Program-made: the position numbers and the translations under genes
The notes under the pieces: generated by a model
What the model was told of the DNA's origin: nothing
Seen by the model: only the letters and a program-made list of their open reading frames with translations
Database searches by the model: none
Shown here: positions 17,689-26,879 of the stretch, one piece after another
How positions within the stretch are numbered: the first letter of the stretch is position 1
Layout of the letters: the number at the start of each line of letters is the position of its first letter
Assembly (NCBI RefSeq): GCF_003390915.1
Contig: NZ_QMEM01000004.1
Span: 248,001 to 312,000 of the forward strand
Reading direction: 5' to 3'
Length of the DNA: 64,000 nucleotides
Origin: Lewinella sp. IMCC34183
GTDB lineage: Bacteria > Bacteroidota > Bacteroidia > Chitinophagales > Saprospiraceae

Positions 17689-20679
17689 TTACAGGCCGAA
17701 GCGGGCACCCAGCGTAAAGGTGCGGGCGCGGGGGAAGGGGGAGTTGTCGATACCGTTCCCCTCGGGGTCGTTGCCGCTGTAGTTCGTCAGGATAAAGAGG
17801 TTCTGCGCGGTAGCGTAGATGCCCATCGTAGTGCCGTTGCCGAACAGGGCGCCGAAGTCGTAATCGAGCGACAGGTTGTCCAGGCGCAGGAAGCTGCCGT
17901 CCTGCAGGTAGTAGTCGCTGTAGTACTGGGGAGCCCGGAAGCGGGTGTAGACTACACTCTGGTGTACGTTGGTCACGTAGCCGGAGCCGAGGCTGATCTG
18001 GTTGAAGTTACCGGCGTTGGACGCTGCGTTGTTGTAGACGTAGTTGCCGAGGTTGCCCCGCAGCGTGAAGCTCAGGCCGAGCCGGCCGTAGCGGGCGTTG
18101 GCCGTGAAACCGAGCAGCACGTCGGGCATGGGGGCCTCGTTGATTACGAAGTCCTGGTCGTTGATCACCCCGTCGCCGTTGATGTCCTCGTAGATGTCGA
18201 GGCCATTAGTGAGGCCGTCGTCGTTCCAGTCCACGCCGTCCCGGAGCGGGCGACCGTCCTCCCCGTACTTCTGCTGGTAGAGGTAGAAGGAGTAGGGCGT
18301 TTCTCCCACGCGCAGCAGCTGTACGGTATTACCTACGCCGCCGGCGATGCCGCCCGTCTGGATATCGGCGCTGCCGAAGCCGTCGAGGCGGGTGATCTCC
18401 GTGCTTTGGAAGCTTACGTTGCCCGTCAGGTCGAGGGTGAAGCGTTCCTTATCGACGGCTACCCCGTTGAGCGTGAACTCCACGCCGCGGTTCTCGAGGG
18501 CGCCGATGTTGGTCAGGACGCGGTCGGACAGGTTGGTGCCGGCCGGCACGTTGACCACGAAGAGCAGGTCGTCGGTGGTCTTCTGGTAGTATTCCACGAT
18601 GCCGCTCAGGCGGTTATTGAAGAAGCCGAAATCGACCCCTACGTTGAGGCTCGACGTCTCTTCCCACTTCAGTCCGGCGTCGTAGGCGTTCGGGCGAACG
18701 GTAGATACGTAGCGGTCGCCGAATTGGTACTGGGCGCGCTGGTCGCCGTACTGGTAGACGGCAAGGTAGCCGAAGTTGCCGATCTCCTGGTTGCCCGTCA
18801 CGCCGTATCCTACCCGGACCTTGAGGTCGGAGAAGGTGCTACCCAGGCCGGCGGCAAAGTCCTCCTGGAGCACCCGCCAGGCGAGGGCGGCGGAGGGGAA
18901 CAGGCCCCAGCGGTTGTCCTCTCCGAAGCGGCTGGAACCGTCGCGCCGCAGCGAGGCGGTGATGAGGTAGCGCTCGTCGATGTTGTAGTTGAGGCGACCG
19001 AAGAAGGAGATCAGCCGGTTCGGCTCTACGGTATTGAAGGCAAAGATGTCTTCGGCTACGCCGGGGTTGGCCGTACCGAAGGCATCGGTCGTCAGGTTCT
19101 GGCCGGTGATGGAGGGGCCTTCGAAGTAAAAGTCCTGGTAGGAGTAGCCTAGCTGCAGGCTGGCGCGGTGGGTACCGAAGTCGGTGGCGTAGGTCAGGTA
19201 GGTATCCAGCAGTTTGCTGGTGCGCAAATTGTTGGTGATGGTAAATTCACCGTTGTACCCGTTGGTGGCCAGGGTGGCGTAGGTGGTCGGTACGAAGCGG
19301 TTGCTCTGTCCGCTGTTGATGTCGAAGCCGAGGACAGTCTTATAGCTCAGGCCGGGGATCAGGTCGTCGAATTTGTACTCGATGTCCAGGTTGCCGATGC
19401 CGCGGTAGGTTTGCCCGACGTTGCTGATCTGCTCGGTAGCGCTGACCGGGTTGCGGGGGGCCAGGGTGTTCCCGTACTCGAAGAAGCCGGCGTAGGTCGG
19501 GTCATCCGCGTAGATGGGCTGGGTCGGATCGAAGTCCAGGGCCGCGTTGATGACGCCGGGGTCGAATACGTTGTTGGTATTGGCCCCCTTCAGGCTGGCG
19601 CCGACGATCAGCTTGTCGTTGAACAGGTTCTGGGTGAAGTTGGCGTTGAGGCTGATGCGCTCGGTCTCCGCCCCGCGGATGACGCCCTGCAGTTGCTGGT
19701 AGCCGGCCGACACGCGGTAGGTATTGGTTTCGCCGCCACCGCTGATGCTCAGGTTCTCCTGGGTACCGTAGCCGGTCTGGGTGAGCTCGTCGAACCAGTT
19801 GGTGTTGGCGTTACCCAGTACGGAGAGCCGGGCCGGGGCCGCGAAGGTGACTACGTTGCGGAAGTCTTCGGTAGACAGGTTTTGCTGCCGGTTGACGACC
19901 GTCGACATCGTCCCTTCGGCGCGGAAGGTGATGGACGGGGCACCGGACTTGCCCTTCTTGGTCGTGATGAGGATGACGCCGTTGGCGCCGCGCGAGCCGT
20001 AGATAGCCGCGGCCGACGCGTCCTTGAGGACGGTCATGGAGGCGATGTCGTCGGGGTTGAGGAAGTTGAGGGGGCTGCGACCGCCGGCCACGCCACCCTG
20101 CTGGTCCAGGGGCACCCCGTCGACCACGTACAGGGGGTCGTTGGTGGCATTGATGGAGGTACCGCCGCGGATCCGGACGGTGGGCCCTTCTCCGGGGTTA
20201 CCACTGTTGCTGCTGATGTTGACGCCGGCGATCTTGCCGGAAATCAGGTTCGTGGGCGATACGATGGCGCCCTTGTTGAAGGTTTCCTCCTCGATCGTAT
20301 TGACCGAGCCGGTGAGGTCGTCCTTCTTGACCGCGCCGTAGCCTACCACGACTACCTCTTCCAGTAGCTCTCCGGCCTGCAGGGCCAGATCGATGGTGGT
20401 GCGGCCCGCAATGGCCTGCGTAACGGTGGGGTAGCCGGTGTAGCTGAACTGCAGCTCGGTGACGCCCTCCGGTACGTCGAGGCTGTACATACCGTCAAAG
20501 TCAGTGATCGTTCCCGTAGAGGTACCTACGGCCAGGATACTGGCTCCGATGAGTGGGTCACCGCTTTCCTGGTCGGTAAGCGTACCGCTGACGGTGGTCT
20601 GCGCCACCAGCAATAGGGACGAGCCCAGCAGTAGCACCACCGTGAATAGCGGGCGCAGATAAGTAATGGCTGCTTTCAT
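17689..20679 (-). CDS. SusC/RagA-family TonB-linked outer-membrane transporter
   Basis: A 996-residue SusC-type channel read from MKAAITYLRPLFTVV at 20679; 22 codons of upstream open frame cover a regulatory palindrome and are not used. Signal peptide ends LLLVAQ. Then come a CarboxypepD_reg domain (TVSGTLTDQESGDPLIGASILAVGTSTGTITDFDGMYSLDV), a plug with VVVGYGAVKKDDLTGSV, PTNLISGKIAGVNISSNSG and IYGSRGANGVILITTKKGK, and a long barrel ending RTFTLGARFGL. Those plug phrases are diagnostic. It imports oligosaccharides made by the surface galactanase, energised by TonB. First gene of the locus; no linked HTCS, ECF sigma/anti-sigma or other regulator is visible. Confidence 0.96.
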   Translation of the reverse strand: MKAAITYLRPLFTVVLLLGSSLLLVAQTTVSGTLTDQESGDPLIGASILAVGTSTGTITDFDGMYSLDVPEGVTELQFSYTGYPTVTQAIAGRTTIDLALQAGELLEEVVVVGYGAVKKDDLTGSVNTIEEETFNKGAIVSPTNLISGKIAGVNISSNSGNPGEGPTVRIRGGTSINATNDPLYVVDGVPLDQQGGVAGGRSPLNFLNPDDIASMTVLKDASAAAIYGSRGANGVILITTKKGKSGAPSITFRAEGTMSTVVNRQQNLSTEDFRNVVTFAAPARLSVLGNANTNWFDELTQTGYGTQENLSISGGGETNTYRVSAGYQQLQGVIRGAETERISLNANFTQNLFNDKLIVGASLKGANTNNVFDPGVINAALDFDPTQPIYADDPTYAGFFEYGNTLAPRNPVSATEQISNVGQTYRGIGNLDIEYKFDDLIPGLSYKTVLGFDINSGQSNRFVPTTYATLATNGYNGEFTITNNLRTSKLLDTYLTYATDFGTHRASLQLGYSYQDFYFEGPSITGQNLTTDAFGTANPGVAEDIFAFNTVEPNRLISFFGRLNYNIDERYLITASLRRDGSSRFGEDNRWGLFPSAALAWRVLQEDFAAGLGSTFSDLKVRVGYGVTGNQEIGNFGYLAVYQYGDQRAQYQFGDRYVSTVRPNAYDAGLKWEETSSLNVGVDFGFFNNRLSGIVEYYQKTTDDLLFVVNVPAGTNLSDRVLTNIGALENRGVEFTLNGVAVDKERFTLDLTGNVSFQSTEITRLDGFGSADIQTGGIAGGVGNTVQLLRVGETPYSFYLYQQKYGEDGRPLRDGVDWNDDGLTNGLDIYEDINGDGVINDQDFVINEAPMPDVLLGFTANARYGRLGLSFTLRGNLGNYVYNNAASNAGNFNQISLGSGYVTNVHQSVVYTRFRAPQYYSDYYLQDGSFLRLDNLSLDYDFGALFGNGTTMGIYATAQNLFILTNYSGNDPEGNGIDNSPFPRARTFTLGARFGL

Positions 20680-20705
20680 TATCTTAGTTGATTGATGATC
20701 GAACG

Positions 20706-20724
20706 TCTCCACATAATGTGGAGA
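20706..20724 (-). promoter_or_regulatory. perfect 19-bp palindrome in susC leader
   Basis: TCTCCACAT, one central base, ATGTGGAGA: two perfect 9-bp arms, 27 bases before the susC ATG. A near-match to the -7 box (GATATTTG, minus strand, about 20732-20739) lies just upstream, so the palindrome falls at the start of the transcript. It may be an operator or a leader hairpin controlling the locus. Confidence 0.5.
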
Positions 20725-20823
20725 AAAGGGGCGCAAATATCGCATTTTTCCCGAAAGACCGCTAAGATATATTTAGCCGACCGGCCAACCGCCTCAAAAC
20801 CTAGCACTTAGCGGCCCGCAGAC

Positions 20824-22791
20824 TTATTCCTCCCGCTCCAGCCCCCGCAGTTGTGCCCGGCGACCGACTGCCGCGATTTGCTCCTTCAGGTGCCCGGCCG
20901 TATCAATTTCGAGCAGGCTTCCCAGCGAAAGCGCAAACCCCACCACCCAGGCCGTGAACGCCAGTACGAAGAGGAAATAGTAGCAGAAGGCTTGTAGCAT
21001 CACGTTGCGCGCGTCGATGGTACCCCCGTCGGTGTAGATCACCCAGTCGAGGAACTCAAACAGGTAGCCGCCGAGTACCGAATCCAGCAGGAAGGTCAGT
21101 GGCAGGCCGATCACGACCAGCACCAGCAGGAATCCGTAGCTGTGCCCCAGGTTGGTGTATACCTTGCGGAAGACAACGGGTACGGACAGGCCCCAGATAT
21201 AGGTACCTACCCCCAGCATCAGCAGGAACGGAAAGGTGAGAAAGGTGACGAAGGCGACCGTCACCCCCCCGAAGGCGAAGGTGAGGGCCAGCAGCCCGCT
21301 GACGGCCAGCAACCGCCCCTCGCGCTCCCAGCTGCGGGCGGTGGGCACCAGGTCGGTGTGGCGCAGCACCGCCCCGAGGCCGAGGTGGAGCATCCCGTAG
21401 AACCCGAGCGCGACCAGCGCCGTGTACGAGAGGGAGCGGGAGCGGCCATAGGAGGTCATCAGCTCGTAGACGTTTTCCACGTCGCCGGCTATGTAGGCCA
21501 CGAAATGGTAGCGGTATACCGGGTCGGGGCCGAAGGCAAAGGAGAGCCCGCAGAACGCCAGGGTGAGCAGTAGCGCCCCCCCCAGGATACGCGGCAGCCC
21601 CCGCCGGTAGACGGCGAAGGTGGCCGTAAGCTGCTCCCCGAGCGACCGGATGCGCAGTACTTCCGGCGGGCCGGTGACCGGAGCGGGCCGGCGGCCGGCC
21701 CGGAAGGGGGCGGGGCGGCGGACTACCACCCGGGGATAGATCACGTAGTACCACACGATAAACCCGAAACACAACAGGATGAAGACCAGGCGTAGGCTCT
21801 CCGGCAGGTCGGTTTGCCGGGTCACGAAGCCCTCCAGGAATCCGGCGAGCACGAAGAGCGGTACCGTTCCCAGCATGATCTTCACCCCCGCCCGGGCCGA
21901 ACGCGCAAACGCCTGCAGGCGGGTATACGTACCGGGAAAGAGCAGCCCGCTGCCGAGGGTGAGACCGGCACCGCCGGCAATGACGATACTGCTGATCTCC
22001 AGGGCCCCGTGAATCCAGATGGTCAGCAGGCTCTCCCGGAACACGCCCGTATCCGACACCACGTAGAGCAGGGCGGCGAACACGGGCTGTAGCCCCTCGC
22101 CGCCGGCGGTCAGCACCCAGCTCACCGCCCGCAGTCCCCACTCCGTAGCCGGCGCTACGGCGAGCGTGCCGTAGTCGCCCTGGGCGTAGAAAAAGTATTG
22201 AAATACCCCGAGCATCACTCCGTTACGAACCAGCATCATCACGCTGCCGACGCCCCCGAAGATGCCGGCCACGAAGGTCAGCAGGGCCACAAGCAGGTTA
22301 TTCAGGGTGATGTGGAGGCTCATGTCGAGGCGATCGCGCGACTTATACACGGCCATCGGATCCCCCGCTTCGATGTTGGCCTCCGTCATGGCGACGTAGT
22401 CCGGTCCCAGAATGGTTTCCGCGAAGGCCGGGTCGATACGGTAGCTGACCACTCCGATCAGCATCGCCAAAACAAAGGTGAGCAGGGCCGCGAACAGGTA
22501 ACGGCGGGCACCGTGGACCACCCGCGGCAACTCGTCCGTCCAGAAGGTATAAAACTGGCGCACCTCCCCGCGGCGGCCCCGGTACAGCTGCAGGAAGGTC
22601 CGCTGGGCCAGGCCGTTCAGGTAGACCCGCACGGAGCGGTTGGGGTAGAAGGTGCGGGAGATCGACAGGTCGTCGGTGGTGTGGACGTACAACTGATTAA
22701 GCAGGTCCGGATCCTGGTCGGAGCGCTTGAGCGACTCCTCGTAGCGCTCCCACTTGTCCTTATTCCGCTTTATGAACTCGGTCTCCCGCAC
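20824..22791 (-). CDS. SpoIIM (DUF95)-family multipass membrane protein
   Basis: A 655-residue integral membrane protein. The N-terminal soluble helical part (about 1-90) is followed by a SpoIIM domain (about 95-340) with the conserved phrases RNGVMLGVFQYFF and IHGALEISSIVIAGGAGLTLG, then a second set of about six membrane helices (380-640). Outside sporulating bacteria, SpoIIM-domain proteins often sit beside RDD and MoxR/DUF58 genes and have no proven role; none of those is here. It starts with GTG at 22791, five bases after the SPOR lipoprotein stop, so the pair is an operon. Function is unknown, possibly an envelope or transport role. Confidence 0.78.
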   Translation of the reverse strand: MRETEFIKRNKDKWERYEESLKRSDQDPDLLNQLYVHTTDDLSISRTFYPNRSVRVYLNGLAQRTFLQLYRGRRGEVRQFYTFWTDELPRVVHGARRYLFAALLTFVLAMLIGVVSYRIDPAFAETILGPDYVAMTEANIEAGDPMAVYKSRDRLDMSLHITLNNLLVALLTFVAGIFGGVGSVMMLVRNGVMLGVFQYFFYAQGDYGTLAVAPATEWGLRAVSWVLTAGGEGLQPVFAALLYVVSDTGVFRESLLTIWIHGALEISSIVIAGGAGLTLGSGLLFPGTYTRLQAFARSARAGVKIMLGTVPLFVLAGFLEGFVTRQTDLPESLRLVFILLCFGFIVWYYVIYPRVVVRRPAPFRAGRRPAPVTGPPEVLRIRSLGEQLTATFAVYRRGLPRILGGALLLTLAFCGLSFAFGPDPVYRYHFVAYIAGDVENVYELMTSYGRSRSLSYTALVALGFYGMLHLGLGAVLRHTDLVPTARSWEREGRLLAVSGLLALTFAFGGVTVAFVTFLTFPFLLMLGVGTYIWGLSVPVVFRKVYTNLGHSYGFLLVLVVIGLPLTFLLDSVLGGYLFEFLDWVIYTDGGTIDARNVMLQAFCYYFLFVLAFTAWVVGFALSLGSLLEIDTAGHLKEQIAAVGRRAQLRGLEREE

Positions 22792-22796
22792 GCTGT

Positions 22797-23423
22797 CTAT
22801 TGCTGTCCGGTCAGGCGCAGGGCCTCCTGGATCTCGATGCGCTGGCCGTTATTCATAGCCACGACGAACGCATCGCGTACGCCCATCTGCTTCAGCCGGT
22901 CGCGCAGGTTCGCCGCGTTCTGGTAGGTGCGGAAGCGGCTCACGACCACCTTCTGCATGCCGTTCTGGTCGGTGAGGTCGAGGGCGTCACCGGTGGCCAT
23001 ATCGGCGTCGACGCGGTTCTGGGCGTAGGCACCCAGCTGCACCTGGAAGATCACCCCCTGCACCTTGGGCTGGTCGGTAATCACCTCGTCGGGGCGCTGG
23101 TTGGCCTCGAGGGTAGCGACCTGCTGACGCAGCTGCTGGATCTCCTGGTACGCTTGCTCGGCGGAAGCTTCGGCGGTAGTGACCTGGTTCTGTAGCTCGC
23201 CGGCCTCGCTTTCGTAGCTGCCCACCTGCTGCCGCAGGCTCGCAAGTTCGGTCTGGCTCCGTTCGCAGTCCGCTACGAAGTCGCGAAGGGCGGAGGGGTT
23301 TTCGCGGTATTCTGCGGCGCGGGCGTTCCAGTCGGTGCCGTCTTCCCCGATGACCGGGGCTACTTTGGGGGAACAGCCGACGGCCAGCAGCACGGTCAGC
23401 AGGAGGTAGGTAATTCGATGCAT
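22797..23423 (-). CDS. lipoprotein with coiled coil and SPOR-like domain
   Basis: A 208-residue protein. Lipoprotein signal MHRITYLLLTVLLAVGC with lipobox Cys17; a coiled coil from about 50 to 110 (LASLRQQVGSYESEAGELQNQV and following heptads); and a C-terminal segment (GVIFQVQLGAYAQNR ... VVVSRFRTYQNAANLRDRLKQMGVRDAFVVA) that follows the SPOR pattern, the fold that binds denuded peptidoglycan glycan strands. It is likely a periplasmic, outer-membrane-anchored protein of cell-wall or division sites. First gene of a two-gene operon with the SpoIIM-like gene; an exact -7 box lies 20 bases upstream. Confidence 0.75.
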   Translation of the reverse strand: MHRITYLLLTVLLAVGCSPKVAPVIGEDGTDWNARAAEYRENPSALRDFVADCERSQTELASLRQQVGSYESEAGELQNQVTTAEASAEQAYQEIQQLRQQVATLEANQRPDEVITDQPKVQGVIFQVQLGAYAQNRVDADMATGDALDLTDQNGMQKVVVSRFRTYQNAANLRDRLKQMGVRDAFVVAMNNGQRIEIQEALRLTGQQ

Positions 23424-23443
23424 CAGTAAGTATGGATTTTGAC

Positions 23444-23451
23444 CAAAGGTA
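23444..23451 (-). promoter_or_regulatory. -7 box of SPOR lipoprotein operon
   Basis: TACCTTTG on the minus strand, an exact TAnnTTTG match 20 bases before the ATG at 23423. No convincing -33 TTG at the expected place. Confidence 0.55.
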
Positions 23452-23584
23452 ACGTCCCGCGGGTCTTCGGTGGTATCGTGTCACGACGGGGTAAATCCAC
23501 GCTGGGAATTTATTTAGACTCCGTACAGATAATGCACTTTGCGTATCTTCGCGCTGTTACGAAGCTGACCAATCCCTCATCGCC

Positions 23585-23818
23585 ATGCCCTTTCCCGTCC
23601 CCGCCGCCGCTTCCCTTTTTGAGGTTGGTCAATCCGGCACCATCGAGCGCTTCACCAACGAGTACCTCGCGGGAAAGCTGCTGGACATTGGGGTGCGCCC
23701 CGGCTCCCGGCTGCGGGTGGTCCGGAAATCTCCCTTCGGCGGCAGCTGGTACGTCAAGATCGACCGCCAGTGCCTGGCATTGCGTAAGAAAGAGCTTGCA
23801 TGCATAATGGTCAAATAA
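23585..23818 (+). CDS. feoA: FeoA family ferrous iron transport protein
   Basis: A 77-residue SH3-like FeoA protein: VGQSGTIERFTNEYLAGKLLDIGVRPGSRLRVVRKSPFGG matches the family core, including the (L/M)xxLGxxPG-type block and FGGSWYVKI. FeoA is a small cytoplasmic accessory of the FeoB Fe(II) permease. Its last 19 bases overlap the feoB start in another frame, so the two are translationally coupled. A weak -7-like TATCTTCG lies at 23544-23551; no convincing Fur or IdeR site was identified by eye. Confidence 0.92.
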   Translation: MPFPVPAAASLFEVGQSGTIERFTNEYLAGKLLDIGVRPGSRLRVVRKSPFGGSWYVKIDRQCLALRKKELACIMVK

Positions 23819-25935
23819 AGGCCACTCCCGTCGTCGGCCTGGTCGGCAACCCGAACAGCGGCAAATCTTCCCTCTTCAACGTGCTTACGGGCCTGCGGCA
23901 GCGGATCGGCAACTTCCCCGGCGTCACGGTGGAAAAGAAAGCCGGCATGCTCCGGCTTCCGGGTCTGCCGGTAGTAGAGCTTATCGATTTCCCTGGCGCC
24001 TACAGCTGTTACCCCACCAGCCTCGACGAGCGCCTCGTGGTGCAGGAGCTGACCAACCCCGAGGGAGACCTTTTCCCGGATGCTATCCTCTACGTGGCCG
24101 ATATCACGAAGCTGGACAAGCACCTCCTACTCTTCACGCAATTGCGCGACCTCGACCTTCCCATGGTCCTGGTCCTCAACATGGCCGACCGCATGGACAA
24201 GGACGGCCTGACGGTTGACATTCCCAAGCTCAGCAAGCAGCTCGACGTCCCCGTCGTGCCCGTCAGCAGCCGGGACCACCGCGGCATCACCGAGCTCAAG
24301 GAATCCATTACCGGCCTCCTGCTCGACCCCGGACACTACCGCCCGCGGCAGGCCTTCTACGAGCCCGGAGCGGGCACCCGCGACGTGCTGGCCGAACTGC
24401 GCCTCGAGCTGCCGGCACGCAACGACTACCACGCCCTGCTCCTTACCCACCACGCCCCCTGGCTCCGGCACATCGCCGAGCCCACCCGCCACCGGGTACA
24501 GCAAGCCCGGGTGCGACACGGCTTTCACAGCCTCCGCGCCCAGGTAGAGGAGACCATGGACCGCTATAACACCTTCGAACCTATCGTGCGCGGGGCCGTG
24601 CGCCACGCCGGCGACGCTACCTCCTTCAGCGACCGCATCGACCGCGTGGTGACCCACCCCATCTTCGGCCCGATCCTGTTCGTTGCCATCATGCTGCTGT
24701 TGTTTCAGGCACTGTTCGCCTGGGCCAGCGTGCCGATGGACCTCATCGAGTTGACCTTCGGCACGCTCGGGGAGTCGATCCGGAATACCCTATCGGAAGG
24801 CTGGTTCACCGACCTGCTGGTCGACGGCATCATCGCCGGATTAGGCGGCGTGCTCGTGTTCCTGCCGCAGATCGCCATCCTGTTCTTCTTTATTGCCATC
24901 CTGGAAGAGGTTGGCTACCTCGCCCGCGCCGCCTACCTATTCGACAGCCTGATGCAGCGCTTCGGCCTCAACGGTCGCTCGGTGGTGGCCCTGATCAGCG
25001 GGCACGCCTGCGCTATACCGGCCATCATGAGTACCCGCACCATCGCCAACTGGAAGGAACGCCTCCTTACCATCCTCGTGACCCCCCTCACGTCGTGTTC
25101 GGCCCGCATACCGGTGTACGTGATCCTGATCTCCTTCGCGGTACCGCCGGTGGTATACCTCGACGGCCTGATCGGCCTGCAGGGTCTCGCCTTTGCTGGC
25201 CTTTACTTTCTCGGCATTGCGGGGGCCATGCTCTCTGCCCTGGCGTTCAAGTTCCTGCTCAATACCCCCGAACGCAGTTTCCTGATGCTCGAGCTGCCCG
25301 AGTACCGCGTCCCGGTGTGGCGAAACGTGGGTACTACCGTGTGGCAGAAGTCAAAGACCTTCGTCCTGGAGGCGGGCAAGATCATCATGATAATAAGCAT
25401 CGTCCTCTGGGCCGCATCGACCTACGGCCCCGCCGACGAGATGGCCGCCGCCGAGGCAGAGGTCATGGAACGGGCGGGAACGCAGGAGCTGTCCAACGAG
25501 GAAACCGCGAACCTGCTCGCCTCCGAGCGCCTGGAGGCTAGCTACGCCGGCCACCTCGGCAAGTTTATCGAGCCGGTGATCCGCCCGCTGGGCTACGACT
25601 GGAAGATGGGCATCGCACTCCTTACCAGTTTTGCGGCACGGGAGGTTTTCGTAGGTACCATGGCCACTATTTACAGCGTGGGCAGCAGCGACGACGAATT
25701 CCGGATCCGGGAGCGGTTGGCGGAGGAACGCAACCCGATCACGGGCGAGCCGGTCTATAACCGGGCTACCGCCTGGAGCCTGCTCATCTTTTACGTCTTT
25801 GCGATGATGTGCATGTCGACGCTCGCAGTTACCAAGCGTGAAACCAATGGCTGGAAGTGGCCGATCGTGCAGTTCACCTTCATGACTGCCATCGCTTACC
25901 TTGGGGCGATGATCGTGTACCAGCTGCTGGCCTGA
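23800..25935 (+). CDS. feoB: FeoB ferrous iron transporter
   Basis: A 711-residue Fe(II) permease with an N-terminal G domain: G1 GNPNSGKS at residues 16-23, G2 threonine in NFPGVTVEKK, G3 DFPGAYS at 63-69, G4 NMAD (about 127-130). A GDI-type helical spacer follows, then a membrane domain from about 285 with Gate motifs, including GHACAIPAIMSTRTI and LTSCSARIPVYVILI, where conserved cysteines line the pore. The C-terminus WPIVQFTFMTAIAYLGAMIVYQ is typical. The start ATG at 23800 overlaps feoA. Full family length; no sign of damage. Confidence 0.97.
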   Translation: MHNGQIKATPVVGLVGNPNSGKSSLFNVLTGLRQRIGNFPGVTVEKKAGMLRLPGLPVVELIDFPGAYSCYPTSLDERLVVQELTNPEGDLFPDAILYVADITKLDKHLLLFTQLRDLDLPMVLVLNMADRMDKDGLTVDIPKLSKQLDVPVVPVSSRDHRGITELKESITGLLLDPGHYRPRQAFYEPGAGTRDVLAELRLELPARNDYHALLLTHHAPWLRHIAEPTRHRVQQARVRHGFHSLRAQVEETMDRYNTFEPIVRGAVRHAGDATSFSDRIDRVVTHPIFGPILFVAIMLLLFQALFAWASVPMDLIELTFGTLGESIRNTLSEGWFTDLLVDGIIAGLGGVLVFLPQIAILFFFIAILEEVGYLARAAYLFDSLMQRFGLNGRSVVALISGHACAIPAIMSTRTIANWKERLLTILVTPLTSCSARIPVYVILISFAVPPVVYLDGLIGLQGLAFAGLYFLGIAGAMLSALAFKFLLNTPERSFLMLELPEYRVPVWRNVGTTVWQKSKTFVLEAGKIIMIISIVLWAASTYGPADEMAAAEAEVMERAGTQELSNEETANLLASERLEASYAGHLGKFIEPVIRPLGYDWKMGIALLTSFAAREVFVGTMATIYSVGSSDDEFRIRERLAEERNPITGEPVYNRATAWSLLIFYVFAMMCMSTLAVTKRETNGWKWPIVQFTFMTAIAYLGAMIVYQLLA

Positions 25936-25990
25936 TCCCGACCGGATGCCCCGCGGAGAGTACCTTTAGCCGCTTACCTATCCTACGTCG

Positions 25991-26833
25991 TTGCGCCACT
26001 TCCTTCTCCTGTGCTGCCTCCTCGTCACCGTCGCCGGTCTGCCCGCTCAGGCCGGTGAGCCGACTGTCCCGGTCGCCCGGGAGCAGGCGGGCGACACCTC
26101 GCAGAATCCCTTCGACCTCTACCCTACCCGCCCGGAGCCGGAGCGGTTCCGTCCGGTGCCGGTTGATCCCACGGTACCACCGCCCACCGGAAGCGAGTCG
26201 GTGGTTTTCATCCACCTGCTCCTGCTGCTGATGCTGGCCAGCCTGTGGGTGCTGTTTCGGAACCTGCTGGTGCAATGCTTTACGGCTACCCTCAACGACA
26301 ATATGATGACGCAGCTCTACCGGCGGCGCTCCGGGGGGCAGATCTCCGCCCTTTGGCTCTGCTACCTGCTGTTTTTATTGTCGGCCGGATTCTATCTCTA
26401 CCTTTTTGCTATCTACTACGGACTGGCGTTTCCCGGTGGGGTGTGGCTGGGGTGGCTGGTCAGCGCGCTGGTGGTCGCGTCCGTGGTGGGATTGAAGTTT
26501 TTCGTCCTGCTCCTGCTCGGCCGGGTGTTCCCCCTGCGGCGGGAACTAAGCCGGTATACCTTCGTTTTGATGGTCTTCTCCATCCTGTCGGGTATCGTGC
26601 TGGTCCCCCTCAACCTGCTGGTCAGCTACGCTCCCGAAGCCTACCGTTCGTTCTTCCTCCTGGCGGGTGCCGCGGTCCTGGTACTTATCTATTTGGTTCA
26701 CCTGGTACGGGGTCTATTCATTGCTAACCACTACGTTGGCAGTCGTCCGCTACACTTTTTCTTGTATATTTGCACTATTGAAATAGCCCCGCTGCTAGTG
26801 GTTTACCGCTATCTGTCGCACACATTGACCTAG
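25991..26833 (+). CDS. DUF4271 membrane protein next to hemD
   Basis: A 280-residue protein read from TTG at 25991 (MRHFLLLCCLLVTVAGLPAQA, a clear signal peptide); TACCTTTA about 30 bases upstream resembles a -7 box and supports this start. A Pro-rich periplasmic stretch (about 25-75) is followed by six membrane helices. The arrangement with hemD directly downstream on the same strand is a recurring pair in Bacteroidota, where this family is labelled DUF4271. Its function is unknown; a link to haem or envelope metabolism is suggested only by linkage. Confidence 0.75.
   Translation: MRHFLLLCCLLVTVAGLPAQAGEPTVPVAREQAGDTSQNPFDLYPTRPEPERFRPVPVDPTVPPPTGSESVVFIHLLLLLMLASLWVLFRNLLVQCFTATLNDNMMTQLYRRRSGGQISALWLCYLLFLLSAGFYLYLFAIYYGLAFPGGVWLGWLVSALVVASVVGLKFFVLLLLGRVFPLRRELSRYTFVLMVFSILSGIVLVPLNLLVSYAPEAYRSFFLLAGAAVLVLIYLVHLVRGLFIANHYVGSRPLHFFLYICTIEIAPLLVVYRYLSHTLT
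26765..26772 (+). promoter_or_regulatory. possible internal promoter for hemD
   Basis: TATATTTG, an exact TAnnTTTG match inside the 3' end of the DUF4271 gene, 107 bases before the hemD ATG. It could drive hemD and the NUDIX gene separately. Confidence 0.4.
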
Positions 26834-26879
26834 GTCCAGCCCTACACACCAACAGCTTATTTTACAACGCACACCTCCT

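Noticed and set aside
23521-23584. Fur or IdeR-type iron box in front of feoAB
   Set aside because: The AT-rich stretch near 23505-23530 has no convincing inverted repeat matching a known iron-regulator site.
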